A stretch of 64,000 bases of DNA from Polyangium mundeleinium (lineage in GTDB: Bacteria; Myxococcota_A; Polyangia; Polyangiales; Polyangiaceae), in contig NZ_JAQNDO010000001.1 in NCBI RefSeq assembly GCF_028369105.1, positions 3,812,501-3,876,500 of the forward strand. Reading direction: 5' to 3'. The position numbers and the translations under genes are program-made. This document shows positions 36,017 through 44,766 of this stretch, in pieces (position 1 is the stretch's first letter; each line of letters starts with the position of its first letter). The notes under the pieces were generated by a model. The model was not told the DNA's origin. It saw nothing but the letters and a program-made list of their open reading frames with translations, and ran no database searches.

Positions 36017-39000
36017 ATGAAGGACGCGTCCCCGTTCGAGATCACCGAGACCCTTCACGAGGGCAGGGGCACCCTCGTGCTCCGCGGGGTCCGGACGGCC
36101 GATGACCTCCCCGTGATCCTGAAGGTGCTCGACCCGAGGCGCAGCCGCCCGCGTGATCTCGAGCGCTTGAAGCGGGAGTACGAGATAGGCAGGCAGCTCG
36201 ATCTGCCGACCATCGTCAGGCCGCTCGCGCTCGAGACGCACGAGGGAATGCCGGCGCTCGTGCTGGAGGATTTCGGGGGGCAATCGCTCGACCACTTCCT
36301 CGGCGCGCCCTTGCCCATCGAGCGGTTCCTCGACCTCGCGGTTCGTATCGCGGCGGCCGTCGGGGCGCTCCACCGGCGTGGCATCATCCATAAAGATCTG
36401 AAACCCCAGAACATCCTCGTCAACGCGTCCACCGGCCAGCTCAAGCTCGCCGATTTTGGGCTCGCGGTATGCTCATCCCGCGAGCGCCAGGCGGCCCGGA
36501 GCCCGAGCCTCATCGAGGGCTCCCTGCCGTACCTCGCGCCGGAGCAAACGGGGCGGATGAACCGGGCGATCGACAGCCGCGCCGACCTCTATGCCCTGGG
36601 CGTGACATTCTACGAAATGCTCACCGGGCGCCTGCCCTTCGAGGCCGCGGACCCGCTCGAATGGGTGCATTGCCATATCGCCCGTATCCCGCAGCCTCCC
36701 GGAACGTGGGTCCCGGAGCTGCCCGAGGCCCTCTCCGCGCTCGTCATGAAGCTCCTGGCCAAGATGGCGGACGATCGCTACCAGACCGCCCGCGGCCTCG
36801 CGCACGACCTCGAGCGGTGCCTTTCCGAATGGCGCGCCAAAGGTAGGCTCGAGCCGTTTGTCCTGGCCGAGCACGACGTCTCCGGCCGCTTCGAGATCCC
36901 CCAGAAGCTCTATGGCCGCGGGGAGGAGATCGCCGCGCTGCTGCGTGAGTTCGAGCGTGTGGTCGGCACGGGCTCCCCCGAGCTCGTCCTGGTCTCGGGT
37001 TACTCCGGCATCGGAAAATCGGCGCTGGTCCGGGAGCTCTGCAAGCCGATCGTTCGCGAGCGGGGCTTCTTCGTTTCAGGAAAGTTCGACCCGTACAAGC
37101 GCGACATCCCCTATTCCACGATCGTACAGGTCGTCCGGGAGCTCGTGCTCGAGATCCTCGCCGAAAGCGAGGAACAGATCGCTCCTTTCCGTGAGCGGCT
37201 CATGGGCGCCCTCGGGATCAACGCACAGCTCATCGTGGACGTGATCCCGCAGGTCGAGCTCGTCATCGGCAGGCAACCGCCGGTCGCCGAGCTTCCGCCG
37301 CTCGAGGCGCAGAACCGGTTCCGTATCGTGTTCCGGCATTTCATCGGGGTGTTTGCCCGCAAAGAGCACCCCCTTGCGCTCTTCCTCGACGATCTCCAGT
37401 GGGCCGATCCGGCGAGCCTCGCGCTCCTCGAGGATCTGGTGACCCACGCCGAAACGGGCCATCTCCTCGTGATCGGCGCATACCGTGACAACGAGGTGAC
37501 CCCCTTGCACCCGCTCGTGCTGACGCTCCGCAACGTGCGGAATGCGGGAGCGCGCGTCTCGGAGATCGTGCTCGGCCCGCTCTCCTGGGTGCACCTCGCC
37601 GCGCTCGTCAGCGACATGCTCCACTGCCGCCCCGAGGAAGCCGCGCCGCTTTCGGACCTCGTCCACGAGAAGACGGCGGGCAACCCCTTTTTCACGATCC
37701 AGTTCCTCACCGCGCTGCATGACGAGCGCCTGATCGAGTTCGACGAACGCGCGAGCGCGTGGCGATGGGACGTCGCGAAGATCCGAGCCAAGGGCTTCAC
37801 CGACAACGTGGTCGAGCTGATGGTTGGCAAGCTCGCGCGGCTCCCTGCGCGCACCCAGGAAGCGCTGAAACAGCTCGCGTGTCTCGGGAGCACGACCGAC
37901 GTCGCCGTCCTCTCGGCGGTGAGCGGCCGCTCGGAGCAGGCATCACACGAGGATCTCTGGGAGGCCGTCCGTGTGGGGCTCGTCCTCTGGATGGACGGGG
38001 CGTACAGTTTTCTCCACGATCGCGTTCAGGAGGCGGCCTATTCGCTCATCCCCGAGGAGCAGCGGGCCGAGGTGCACCTGCGGATCGGCCGGCTCCTTTT
38101 GGCGAAGTTGCCAGAAGAGGTGATCGCGGAGCGGGTCTTCGACGTCGCGAACCAGCTCAACCATGGCGTCGCGCTCATGACCGATCCACGCGAAAAGGAG
38201 ACGCTCTGCCGGCTCGACTTTCAGGCTGGAAGAAGGGCGAAGGCCTCGATTGCGTACGCGTCGGCGCAGAGCTATCTGGCCCAAGCGACGCCGCTCTTGG
38301 CCGCGGACGCCTGGCGCACGCAGTACGAAGAAACGTTCGCCCTCTACATGGAGCGGTCCGAATGCGAGTACCTCGTCGGCAACTTCCAGCGGGCCGATGA
38401 GCTATTCGACCTGATATTCCAGAACGCGCGCTCCAATCCCGACCGAGCCAGGGTCTACCGGCTGCGCATCAGGCTGTACCAGGTCTCGGGGCGATATGCC
38501 GACGGGGTGACGGTCGCACTGGAAGCCCTGCGGCTCTTCTGCGTGACATTGCCCGAGTCGGACGAGGAGATCCAGGCCGCAGTCGAAGCCGAGAACCGGG
38601 GCATTTCGGCCAGCCTGCGCGGCCTCCGGATCGCCGACCTCCTCGACGCGCCGGTGGTGAGCGACCCCGATGGGAGGGTGATCATCGGCCTGCTCGTCGA
38701 CTCGATCCCCTGCGCGTACAACGCGCGACCGGAGATGTTCGCTCTGCACGTCGTCAAAGCGCTGAGCTTCTCCCTGCGGTATGGGAACGCCGAGGAGACC
38801 TGCTTCGCCTACTGCGCCTACGGCATCATGTTGGCGTCGGTCTTCGGCGACATTCCGTCCGCCTACGAGTTCTCCGAGATGTCGCTGCGGCTGAACGAGA
38901 AGTTCAACGACGCCAAGCTCAAGGGCAGGCTGCTATTCATGCATGGCGGCCACATCCACTCCTGGCGGAGGCCCATCGCGACCAGCGTTCCGATCATGGA

Positions 39001-41707
39001 GCAGGCTTTCCTGGCCTGCTTGGAGGTCGGCGATCTCGTTTTTGCCGGCCTCGTGACCGTTTTGACGGTATGGCTGGTTCTGGAGACCGGCAGCCCGCTC
39101 GACGAAGTCCTCAGAGTGGCACAGAAATACCTCGCATTCGCCAGAGAGAGCCACAACGATGCGGTATTCCACACGATCCAGCTCGAACGGCAGTTCGTGG
39201 CGAGCCTGCAAGGACCGACGCTGGAGCCGGCAAACCTCGACGATCGAGCTTGCGACGAAGCTGAAAGTCTGGCCTTGATCACAGGGGCGACGTTCGGCTG
39301 CGGGATTGCCTTCTACCATGTCATGAAGCACGTCGCCGCTTTTATCGACGGACGGTATCGCGAGGCCCTCGATTCTGCGGCCCGAGCGGCGACAATGCTG
39401 GGGGCGGTCATGGCGCAGCCCATCGAGGCCACGCATCACTTCTACCATGCGCTCACTTTGACCGCGCTCTACCCGCAGGCGCCTGCCCCGCAGCAGCGGG
39501 AGTTCGCGTGCACCCTCGAACGGGGGCTGCAGAAGCTCAAGCTCTGGGCGGACAACTGCCCCGAGAACTATCTGAACCGCTACGCTCTCGTGTCGGCCGA
39601 GGTTGCTCGTATCGAGGGCCGCGACCTCGACGCCGAGCGCCTCTACGAGGACGCCATCCGCTCGGCCCACGACCAGGGCTTCGTCCACAATGAAGGGCTC
39701 GCCCACGAGCTGGCGTCGCGGTTTTACCGAGCACGAGGATTCGGCAGGATCGCCGACATGTACCTCCGCGACGCCCGCGCTTGTTATGCTTGCTGGGGCG
39801 CCGAACGCAAAGTCGAGCAGATCGACCAGATGCATCCTCGTCTGCTCCCATCGAGGCCCCTTTCGCCGGCTGCCACCTTGGCGCTTCGGCCGGAGCTGCT
39901 CGACCTGCTCTCGGTGACCAAGGCCTCGCAGACCCTCTCGGGCGAGATCGTCCTCGACAAGCTTCTGCGCACGCTGCTCACGGTGGTGCTCGAGCAGGGC
40001 GGCGCGCAACGCGGCTGTCTGATCCTGTGCCTGGAGGAGGGGGCTTCGATCGAGGCGGAGGCGTCGTTCGAGGGGAGAGACGTGGCGACGAAGCTCCTGG
40101 AATCGCAGCGGCTCTCGTCGTCGCTGGTGCCCGTCTCGATCGTCAATTACGCCCTGCGGACGAAGGAGCGCGTGATCCTGGAGGACGCGGCCGAGGCCGG
40201 GAAATACGCCTCGGATCCCTACCTCGCGCGCGTGAAGCCGAGGTCGCTCCTCTGCTTGCCCATCCTCCAGCAGACCGAGGTGGTGGGTCTGCTCTATCTG
40301 GAGAACAACCTCCTCGCCGGCGCGTTCACGCCCGATCGGCTCGTGGCCCTCTCGCTCCTCGCCACGCAGGCAGCGATTTCCCTGGAGAAGGCGCAGCTCC
40401 TCCGGAAGGAGCAGGCGGCGCGGGCGGCGGCCGAGGCGGCGGAGCGCCGCGCCATGTTCCTCGCCGAGGCCGGGGCGGTCCTGTCGGAGTCGCTCGATTA
40501 CCAGGAGACGCTCGCGCGCCTCGCGGGGCTGTGCGTGCAATCGATTTCCGACTGGTGCGTGATCGACATCGTGGAAGGCGGAGAGATCCGACGTATCGCC
40601 GGCGCACACAAGGACCCCACGAAGGCGTCGCTGCTCGAGGAGCTCCAGCGGCGGTATCCCCCTTGCTGGGATTCACCCCACGGGGCGTCGAGGGTCCTGC
40701 GGACGGGAGCGCCGCTCCTCGTGCCCGAGCTCTCCGACGATGTCATACGAGGCTTGGTCGTCGACGAAGAGCACCTGAAGGTCAGCCTCGCTCTCGGGGC
40801 GCGGAGCTCCATGATCGTGCCGCTCGTGGCGCACGGACAAACGCTCGGGGTGCTGAGCGTCGTCTCGGCCACGCTGGAGCGGCGCTACGTGCGCGCCGAT
40901 CTCGCGCTGGTCGAGGAGGTCGCGCACCGGGCCGCGATGGCGATCGACAACGCGCGGCTCTATTGCAAGGCCCGGGACGCCATCCGCGTGCGGGACGAGT
41001 TTCTCACCGTGGCCTCGCACGAGCTGAATACGCCGGTGACGTCGCTCCGGCTCACGCTGCAATCGCTGGACCGGTCCATCCGGGGAAGCCGGTCGGGCGA
41101 GATGCAGGCGATGGCCAAGCTGGTCGAGCGGGCCCTGCGTCAGGGGACGCGCCTGGCCAGGCTGAACAAGGCCCTCGTGGATGTCTCGCAGCTCCACGGG
41201 GGCCGGCTCCCGCTCGAGCCCGAGAACGTCGACCTCGCGACCCTCCTCCGCCATGCGCTCGACCAGCTCAAGCCGGAGCTCTCGCAAGCGCGGTGCTCGG
41301 TCCACATCCAGGACGGCCCCCAGGTCGTCGGCCATTGGGATCCGGACCGCATCGAGCAGATCCTGACGAACCTCCTCTCGAATGCGATCAAGTTCGGGGC
41401 CGGCAAGCCCATCGAGGTTTTCTGGGGCGAGGAGGGCGGGCTCGCGCGGATCGTGGTCGAGGATCACGGGATCGGCATCGACCCGGCGCGGCAGGAGCGC
41501 ATCTTCGAGTGCTTCGAGCGCGCCGCCTCCGAGAATTACGGCGGGCTGGGGCTCGGTCTGTACCTCAGCCGTCGGATCGCGGAAGCGCACGGGGGCACGC
41601 TCCAGGTCCAGAGCCAGCCGGGGGTCGGAGCGTCGTTCACCCTCGAGCTTCCTCGTGTCGGCCGCCCTGCGCCGCGGAATAACGAAGAGCGCGGGGCGCC
41701 GGCGTAA
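36017..41707 (+). CDS. hybrid Ser/Thr kinase - AAA ATPase - GAF - sensor histidine kinase
   Basis: 1896 aa. Order: Hanks-type kinase (~5-270; Lys 36, HKDLKPQN at 125-132, DFG 147-149, YLAPEQTGRMN); NTPase with Walker A GYSGIGKS (~328-335) and Walker B LALFLDDLQWAD (~453-464); a long helical repeat region to about 1300; two GAF-like modules (~1330-1480 and ~1500-1650); HisKA with FLTVASHELNTP, phospho-acceptor His about 1668; HATPase with NLLSNAIKFG, VEDHGIGI and GLGLGLYLSRR to ~1880. This is the trifunctional Ser/Thr kinase/ATP-binding/histidine kinase family known from cyanobacteria and myxobacteria. No response-regulator gene is adjacent. The ATG at 36017 is used because the kinase fold starts directly after it. 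The 275-nt gap before it shows no recognised element. Confidence 0.92.
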   Translation: MKDASPFEITETLHEGRGTLVLRGVRTADDLPVILKVLDPRRSRPRDLERLKREYEIGRQLDLPTIVRPLALETHEGMPALVLEDFGGQSLDHFLGAPLPIERFLDLAVRIAAAVGALHRRGIIHKDLKPQNILVNASTGQLKLADFGLAVCSSRERQAARSPSLIEGSLPYLAPEQTGRMNRAIDSRADLYALGVTFYEMLTGRLPFEAADPLEWVHCHIARIPQPPGTWVPELPEALSALVMKLLAKMADDRYQTARGLAHDLERCLSEWRAKGRLEPFVLAEHDVSGRFEIPQKLYGRGEEIAALLREFERVVGTGSPELVLVSGYSGIGKSALVRELCKPIVRERGFFVSGKFDPYKRDIPYSTIVQVVRELVLEILAESEEQIAPFRERLMGALGINAQLIVDVIPQVELVIGRQPPVAELPPLEAQNRFRIVFRHFIGVFARKEHPLALFLDDLQWADPASLALLEDLVTHAETGHLLVIGAYRDNEVTPLHPLVLTLRNVRNAGARVSEIVLGPLSWVHLAALVSDMLHCRPEEAAPLSDLVHEKTAGNPFFTIQFLTALHDERLIEFDERASAWRWDVAKIRAKGFTDNVVELMVGKLARLPARTQEALKQLACLGSTTDVAVLSAVSGRSEQASHEDLWEAVRVGLVLWMDGAYSFLHDRVQEAAYSLIPEEQRAEVHLRIGRLLLAKLPEEVIAERVFDVANQLNHGVALMTDPREKETLCRLDFQAGRRAKASIAYASAQSYLAQATPLLAADAWRTQYEETFALYMERSECEYLVGNFQRADELFDLIFQNARSNPDRARVYRLRIRLYQVSGRYADGVTVALEALRLFCVTLPESDEEIQAAVEAENRGISASLRGLRIADLLDAPVVSDPDGRVIIGLLVDSIPCAYNARPEMFALHVVKALSFSLRYGNAEETCFAYCAYGIMLASVFGDIPSAYEFSEMSLRLNEKFNDAKLKGRLLFMHGGHIHSWRRPIATSVPIMEQAFLACLEVGDLVFAGLVTVLTVWLVLETGSPLDEVLRVAQKYLAFARESHNDAVFHTIQLERQFVASLQGPTLEPANLDDRACDEAESLALITGATFGCGIAFYHVMKHVAAFIDGRYREALDSAARAATMLGAVMAQPIEATHHFYHALTLTALYPQAPAPQQREFACTLERGLQKLKLWADNCPENYLNRYALVSAEVARIEGRDLDAERLYEDAIRSAHDQGFVHNEGLAHELASRFYRARGFGRIADMYLRDARACYACWGAERKVEQIDQMHPRLLPSRPLSPAATLALRPELLDLLSVTKASQTLSGEIVLDKLLRTLLTVVLEQGGAQRGCLILCLEEGASIEAEASFEGRDVATKLLESQRLSSSLVPVSIVNYALRTKERVILEDAAEAGKYASDPYLARVKPRSLLCLPILQQTEVVGLLYLENNLLAGAFTPDRLVALSLLATQAAISLEKAQLLRKEQAARAAAEAAERRAMFLAEAGAVLSESLDYQETLARLAGLCVQSISDWCVIDIVEGGEIRRIAGAHKDPTKASLLEELQRRYPPCWDSPHGASRVLRTGAPLLVPELSDDVIRGLVVDEEHLKVSLALGARSSMIVPLVAHGQTLGVLSVVSATLERRYVRADLALVEEVAHRAAMAIDNARLYCKARDAIRVRDEFLTVASHELNTPVTSLRLTLQSLDRSIRGSRSGEMQAMAKLVERALRQGTRLARLNKALVDVSQLHGGRLPLEPENVDLATLLRHALDQLKPELSQARCSVHIQDGPQVVGHWDPDRIEQILTNLLSNAIKFGAGKPIEVFWGEEGGLARIVVEDHGIGIDPARQERIFECFERAASENYGGLGLGLYLSRRIAEAHGGTLQVQSQPGVGASFTLELPRVGRPAPRNNEERGAPA

Positions 41708-41711
41708 CTCG

Positions 41712-42878
41712 CTACACCCGCGCTGCTCGGATCGCGTGGCGGAGCGCGGCGCGGAGCGAGCCGAACGTCTTGACGGAGAGCGGCACGCCGAGTTCGACGA
41801 GCGTGCGCGCCATTCCAGGCCCGAGGCCCGAGACCAGGCATTCGCTGCCGATGAGGCCGGTCGCGCGGACCATATCGCCGAGGTGCGAGGCAATCGAGGC
41901 GTCCATCGTCGACGCGCCCGTCAAATCGAGGATCGCGAAGCGCGCGCTGCTCCGCACGATCGCGTCGAGCAGGCTCTCCGTCATGCGGGTCGCGCGCCTG
42001 GCGTCGATTCCGCCGACGACCGGCATCGCGAGCACGCCGTCCCACAGATCGAGGACCGGCGCCGAGAGCTCCTCGATGGTGGCGGCCTGCTCGCGCGCGC
42101 GCTCGCGCATCTCCTCCTCCTCCTTCACGCGCTCGGTCACGTCGCTGACGAGCGAGGCGACACCCACGACCTGGCCTTCCTCGTCGACGAGCGACGTATT
42201 CGTCCATTCGCAGGTGATGAGCCGCCCGTCCTTCGTGATGTTCTCATTGCGGGCGCGCACCGGCCCCTTGGCCTGCTTGATCTGCTCCCAGACCTCGGCC
42301 ACGTAGGGGCGGATCTCCGGGGGCACCATGAGATCCTGGCCGTAACGGCCTATGGCCTCCTCGCGGTGCCAGCCGAAGATCGACTCCGCCGCCGGATTCC
42401 AGTCCGCGACGCGGAAATCGGTGTCCCACTCGATCATGCCGAGCGGCGCTTGATGAAAGTGGAGCGCGAGCCGCTGCTGCGAGCGGTAGAGCGCCTCGCG
42501 AATGCGCTTTTGCCCCGTGACGTCGATACCGACGCCATAGAAATACTTGAACCCGCCGTCGTCGTCGTAGACCGGCCTTCCATGCCACTCGACGAGCAGC
42601 TCGCGGCCGCTCCGGGTGATGACGCGGTTTTCATTGTACGTCGTCCCGCGCGCCGATACGAGCTCCCCAAAGATCCTCCGGAGCACCTCGTGATCACGCA
42701 CCGGGACGAACATCGTCGCGTAATCCTGGCCGATGACCTCGTCGCGCGTATACCCGAGCGCGCCGAGCATCGTGCCATTCATGTACACCGTGCGGCCACT
42801 TGCATCGATTCCGACAACGAATGTCGGGGAGGTATCCAGGATCTCGTTCGCAAGCAGGGGTTCCGCGGCGTCCGGCAT
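41712..42878 (-). CDS. RsbR-like PAS-PAS-STAS signalling protein
   Basis: 388 aa from the ATG at 42878 (MPDAAEPLLANEIL). PAS1 at ~10-125 (TSPTFVVGIDASGRTVYMNGTMLGALGYTRDEVIGQDY) with a PAC strand, PAS2 at ~135-255 (QAPLGMIEWDTDFRVADWNPAAESIFGWHREEAIG). A coiled linker (ERVKEEEEMRERAREQAATIEELS) leads to a STAS domain (~275-385: APVLDLWDGVLAMPVVGGID). The phospho-site stretch reads LDLTGASTMDASIASHLG: Asp-Ala-Ser replaces the Asp-Thr of the paralogue at 26946-28379. It converges on the hybrid kinase gene with 4 nt between stops. Likely senses a signal through PAS and switches partners via STAS. Confidence 0.85.
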   Translation of the reverse strand: MPDAAEPLLANEILDTSPTFVVGIDASGRTVYMNGTMLGALGYTRDEVIGQDYATMFVPVRDHEVLRRIFGELVSARGTTYNENRVITRSGRELLVEWHGRPVYDDDGGFKYFYGVGIDVTGQKRIREALYRSQQRLALHFHQAPLGMIEWDTDFRVADWNPAAESIFGWHREEAIGRYGQDLMVPPEIRPYVAEVWEQIKQAKGPVRARNENITKDGRLITCEWTNTSLVDEEGQVVGVASLVSDVTERVKEEEEMRERAREQAATIEELSAPVLDLWDGVLAMPVVGGIDARRATRMTESLLDAIVRSSARFAILDLTGASTMDASIASHLGDMVRATGLIGSECLVSGLGPGMARTLVELGVPLSVKTFGSLRAALRHAIRAARV

Positions 42879-43060
42879 GGTGGTTCGTGCGCCGCCCGCG
42901 TTACACGAGGACAGGCGGCCAGGGTACGTTACCCGAGCGCTTCCTGCCACGCAAGGCTCGTCGCCGCCCCCGCGACACGGCATTCGTATCGCGGAACACG
43001 CGTTGTTTCATTGACGCATTTCGATGTTGGCCGCCGCGGCCGCCTGCTCGCTCGCCTTCG

Positions 43061-43861
43061 TTACGGGATGTCTTCGAGCCCACCCGGCATCGGGTAAGGC
43101 CACGTGCTCGCGGGCGCGCCGCCGTCGACCTCCAGGATTTTCCCCGTGATCCATGAGGACGCGGGCGAGGCCAGGAAAAGAACCGAGGCCGCGATGTCTT
43201 CGGGCGTAGCGAGGCGGCCCATGGGCGTTTTCGCCGTCATCTTGTCCAGCAGGTCGCCGGCCCCGACGAATGCTTCGAGCGCGTCCGTCATCGTCGCGCC
43301 CACGGCCAGCGCGTTGACGCGTACCCGCGGCGCCCATTCGTGGGCGAGCAGACGCGTCATGTGGTTCAGCGCAGCCTTCGCGGCCCCGTAGGCGACGAAG
43401 CCCGTGTCCACGCAGTGGCTCATCGCGGACGAGATATTCACGATTGCGCCGCGCGTCCGCGCGAGGTGTGGCGCGGCGATCCGGGAGAGGTGCAGCGCCG
43501 AGACGACGTTGAATTGGTACGACGCGAGCATCTCCTCGTTCGACAGCGCGATTGCGATCCTCGGCGGATACCCGCCCGCGTTGTTGACGAGCACGTCGAG
43601 CCGGCCGAACTCCTCGAGCGCGCGGGCGAGCAGCCGGTCGAGATCCACGTCCACCGTCACGTCCGTCGGCACCACGAGCGCGCGCCGCCCGCGCGCGCGG
43701 ACCTCCCGCGCAGCCTCCTCCAGCACGTCCGCGCGTCGCGCGGCGAGCACCACGTCGGCCCCCGCCTCGGCCAGCGCAATCGCGGCGCCGCGTCCGATCC
43801 CACGGCTCGCACCCGTGACGATCGCGACCTTGTCGTTCATCCGGAAAACATCGAGGATCAT
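43061..43861 (-). CDS. short-chain dehydrogenase/reductase
   Basis: 266 aa classical SDR: VAIVTGASRGIGRGAA (NAD(P) motif), DVLVNNAGG, catalytic Ser in NISSAMS, YGAAK for Tyr/Lys, and a C-terminal GKILEVDGGAP. All catalytic residues present. The start at 43861 gives MILDVFRMNDKVAI; MNDKVAI seven codons later is an alternative. It lies 8 nt downstream of a DUF1295 gene and forms the last gene of a molybdopterin oxidoreductase-DUF1295-SDR operon, so it probably acts on the same, likely lipid or steroid-like, substrate. Confidence 0.9.
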   Translation of the reverse strand: MILDVFRMNDKVAIVTGASRGIGRGAAIALAEAGADVVLAARRADVLEEAAREVRARGRRALVVPTDVTVDVDLDRLLARALEEFGRLDVLVNNAGGYPPRIAIALSNEEMLASYQFNVVSALHLSRIAAPHLARTRGAIVNISSAMSHCVDTGFVAYGAAKAALNHMTRLLAHEWAPRVRVNALAVGATMTDALEAFVGAGDLLDKMTAKTPMGRLATPEDIAASVLFLASPASSWITGKILEVDGGAPASTWPYPMPGGLEDIP

Positions 43862-43869
43862 GGTCTCGT

Positions 43870-44766
43870 CTACCCCTTGGCCTTCCCCGGCAGGCGCGGG
43901 AAGAGCGCCGGCACGCGGTTCATGTGATCGGCGTATCCGGGCCTGCGCGCCACGGATCGTTTGTCCATCAATGGAATGCTGACGAACACGAACAGGCAGG
44001 TGATCCAGGCGGGCCCGATGAGCGGGTAACGAATGCCCGGATCGGAGGCGAGGGCGAAGAGGAAAAGCCCCCACCAGAACGTGATTTCGCCGAGGTAGTT
44101 CGGGTGGCGGCAATACGCCCACACGCCCGTATCGAGGATTCTCCCCGGCACGTCGTTCCGGAGCCGAAACGCGCGGAGCTCCGCGTCGGCGCGCGTCTCC
44201 AGTACGATCGCGCCGGTCGTCACCACGAAGGCCGCCGCGTCGAGCCACGAGAGCGGCTGCGTCCCCGCGGCGAGGGCCGGGAAGAGGGACAAGCAGCCGA
44301 GGAACACGCAGACCGTCGGCATGAAGTGGAGGCCGAGGAAGCTCACGAGCCAGTACGCCCGCCCCATCGAGCGGCGTAGATCCACGTACCGAAAATCCTC
44401 ATGGCCGAGCCCGTGCCAGCCGCGCGCCCAGTTCCACGTGAGCCGCGCGCCCCACGCGAGCACGAGCGCGGTGACCAAGATTCGCCGCGACATCGGCGCG
44501 CCCGCCGCCTCCGGCGACATCGCAATCGCCGGCGCGATCACCATGGGCGCGACGCTCCAGTACGGATCGTACACGCTCGAATTGTTGCACAACACGCTCA
44601 CCACGAAAACCACGACCGTCGCCGCCGCGTCGGCCGCGGCGAACGCCACGATCGACGAATGCCCCGGCGCGACCGCGCGATAGACCAGCCATCCCACGAT
44701 GGTACCCGCGACGTAGGCGAGCGTGACGATCCCGAAATCCCGGGCACGATTCCCGGCTTTGCTCAT
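43870..44766 (-). CDS. DUF1295 / steroid 5-alpha-reductase-like membrane protein
   Basis: 298 aa with about six hydrophobic helices (for example IVTLAYVAGTIVGWLVY, AATVVVFVVSVLCNN). The DUF1295 hallmarks are present: SVYDPYWSVAPM, RLTWNWARGW, DFRYVDLR, and the reductase C-terminal signature GVWAYCRHPNYLGEITFWWG and RPGYADHMNRVPALFP. Related proteins are NADPH-dependent double-bond reductases of sterols, or isoprenylcysteine methyltransferase-like. The ATG overlaps the stop of the oxidoreductase gene by 4 nt (ATGA), so it is co-translated. Substrate not deducible. Confidence 0.88.
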   Translation of the reverse strand: MSKAGNRARDFGIVTLAYVAGTIVGWLVYRAVAPGHSSIVAFAAADAAATVVVFVVSVLCNNSSVYDPYWSVAPMVIAPAIAMSPEAAGAPMSRRILVTALVLAWGARLTWNWARGWHGLGHEDFRYVDLRRSMGRAYWLVSFLGLHFMPTVCVFLGCLSLFPALAAGTQPLSWLDAAAFVVTTGAIVLETRADAELRAFRLRNDVPGRILDTGVWAYCRHPNYLGEITFWWGLFLFALASDPGIRYPLIGPAWITCLFVFVSIPLMDKRSVARRPGYADHMNRVPALFPRLPGKAKG

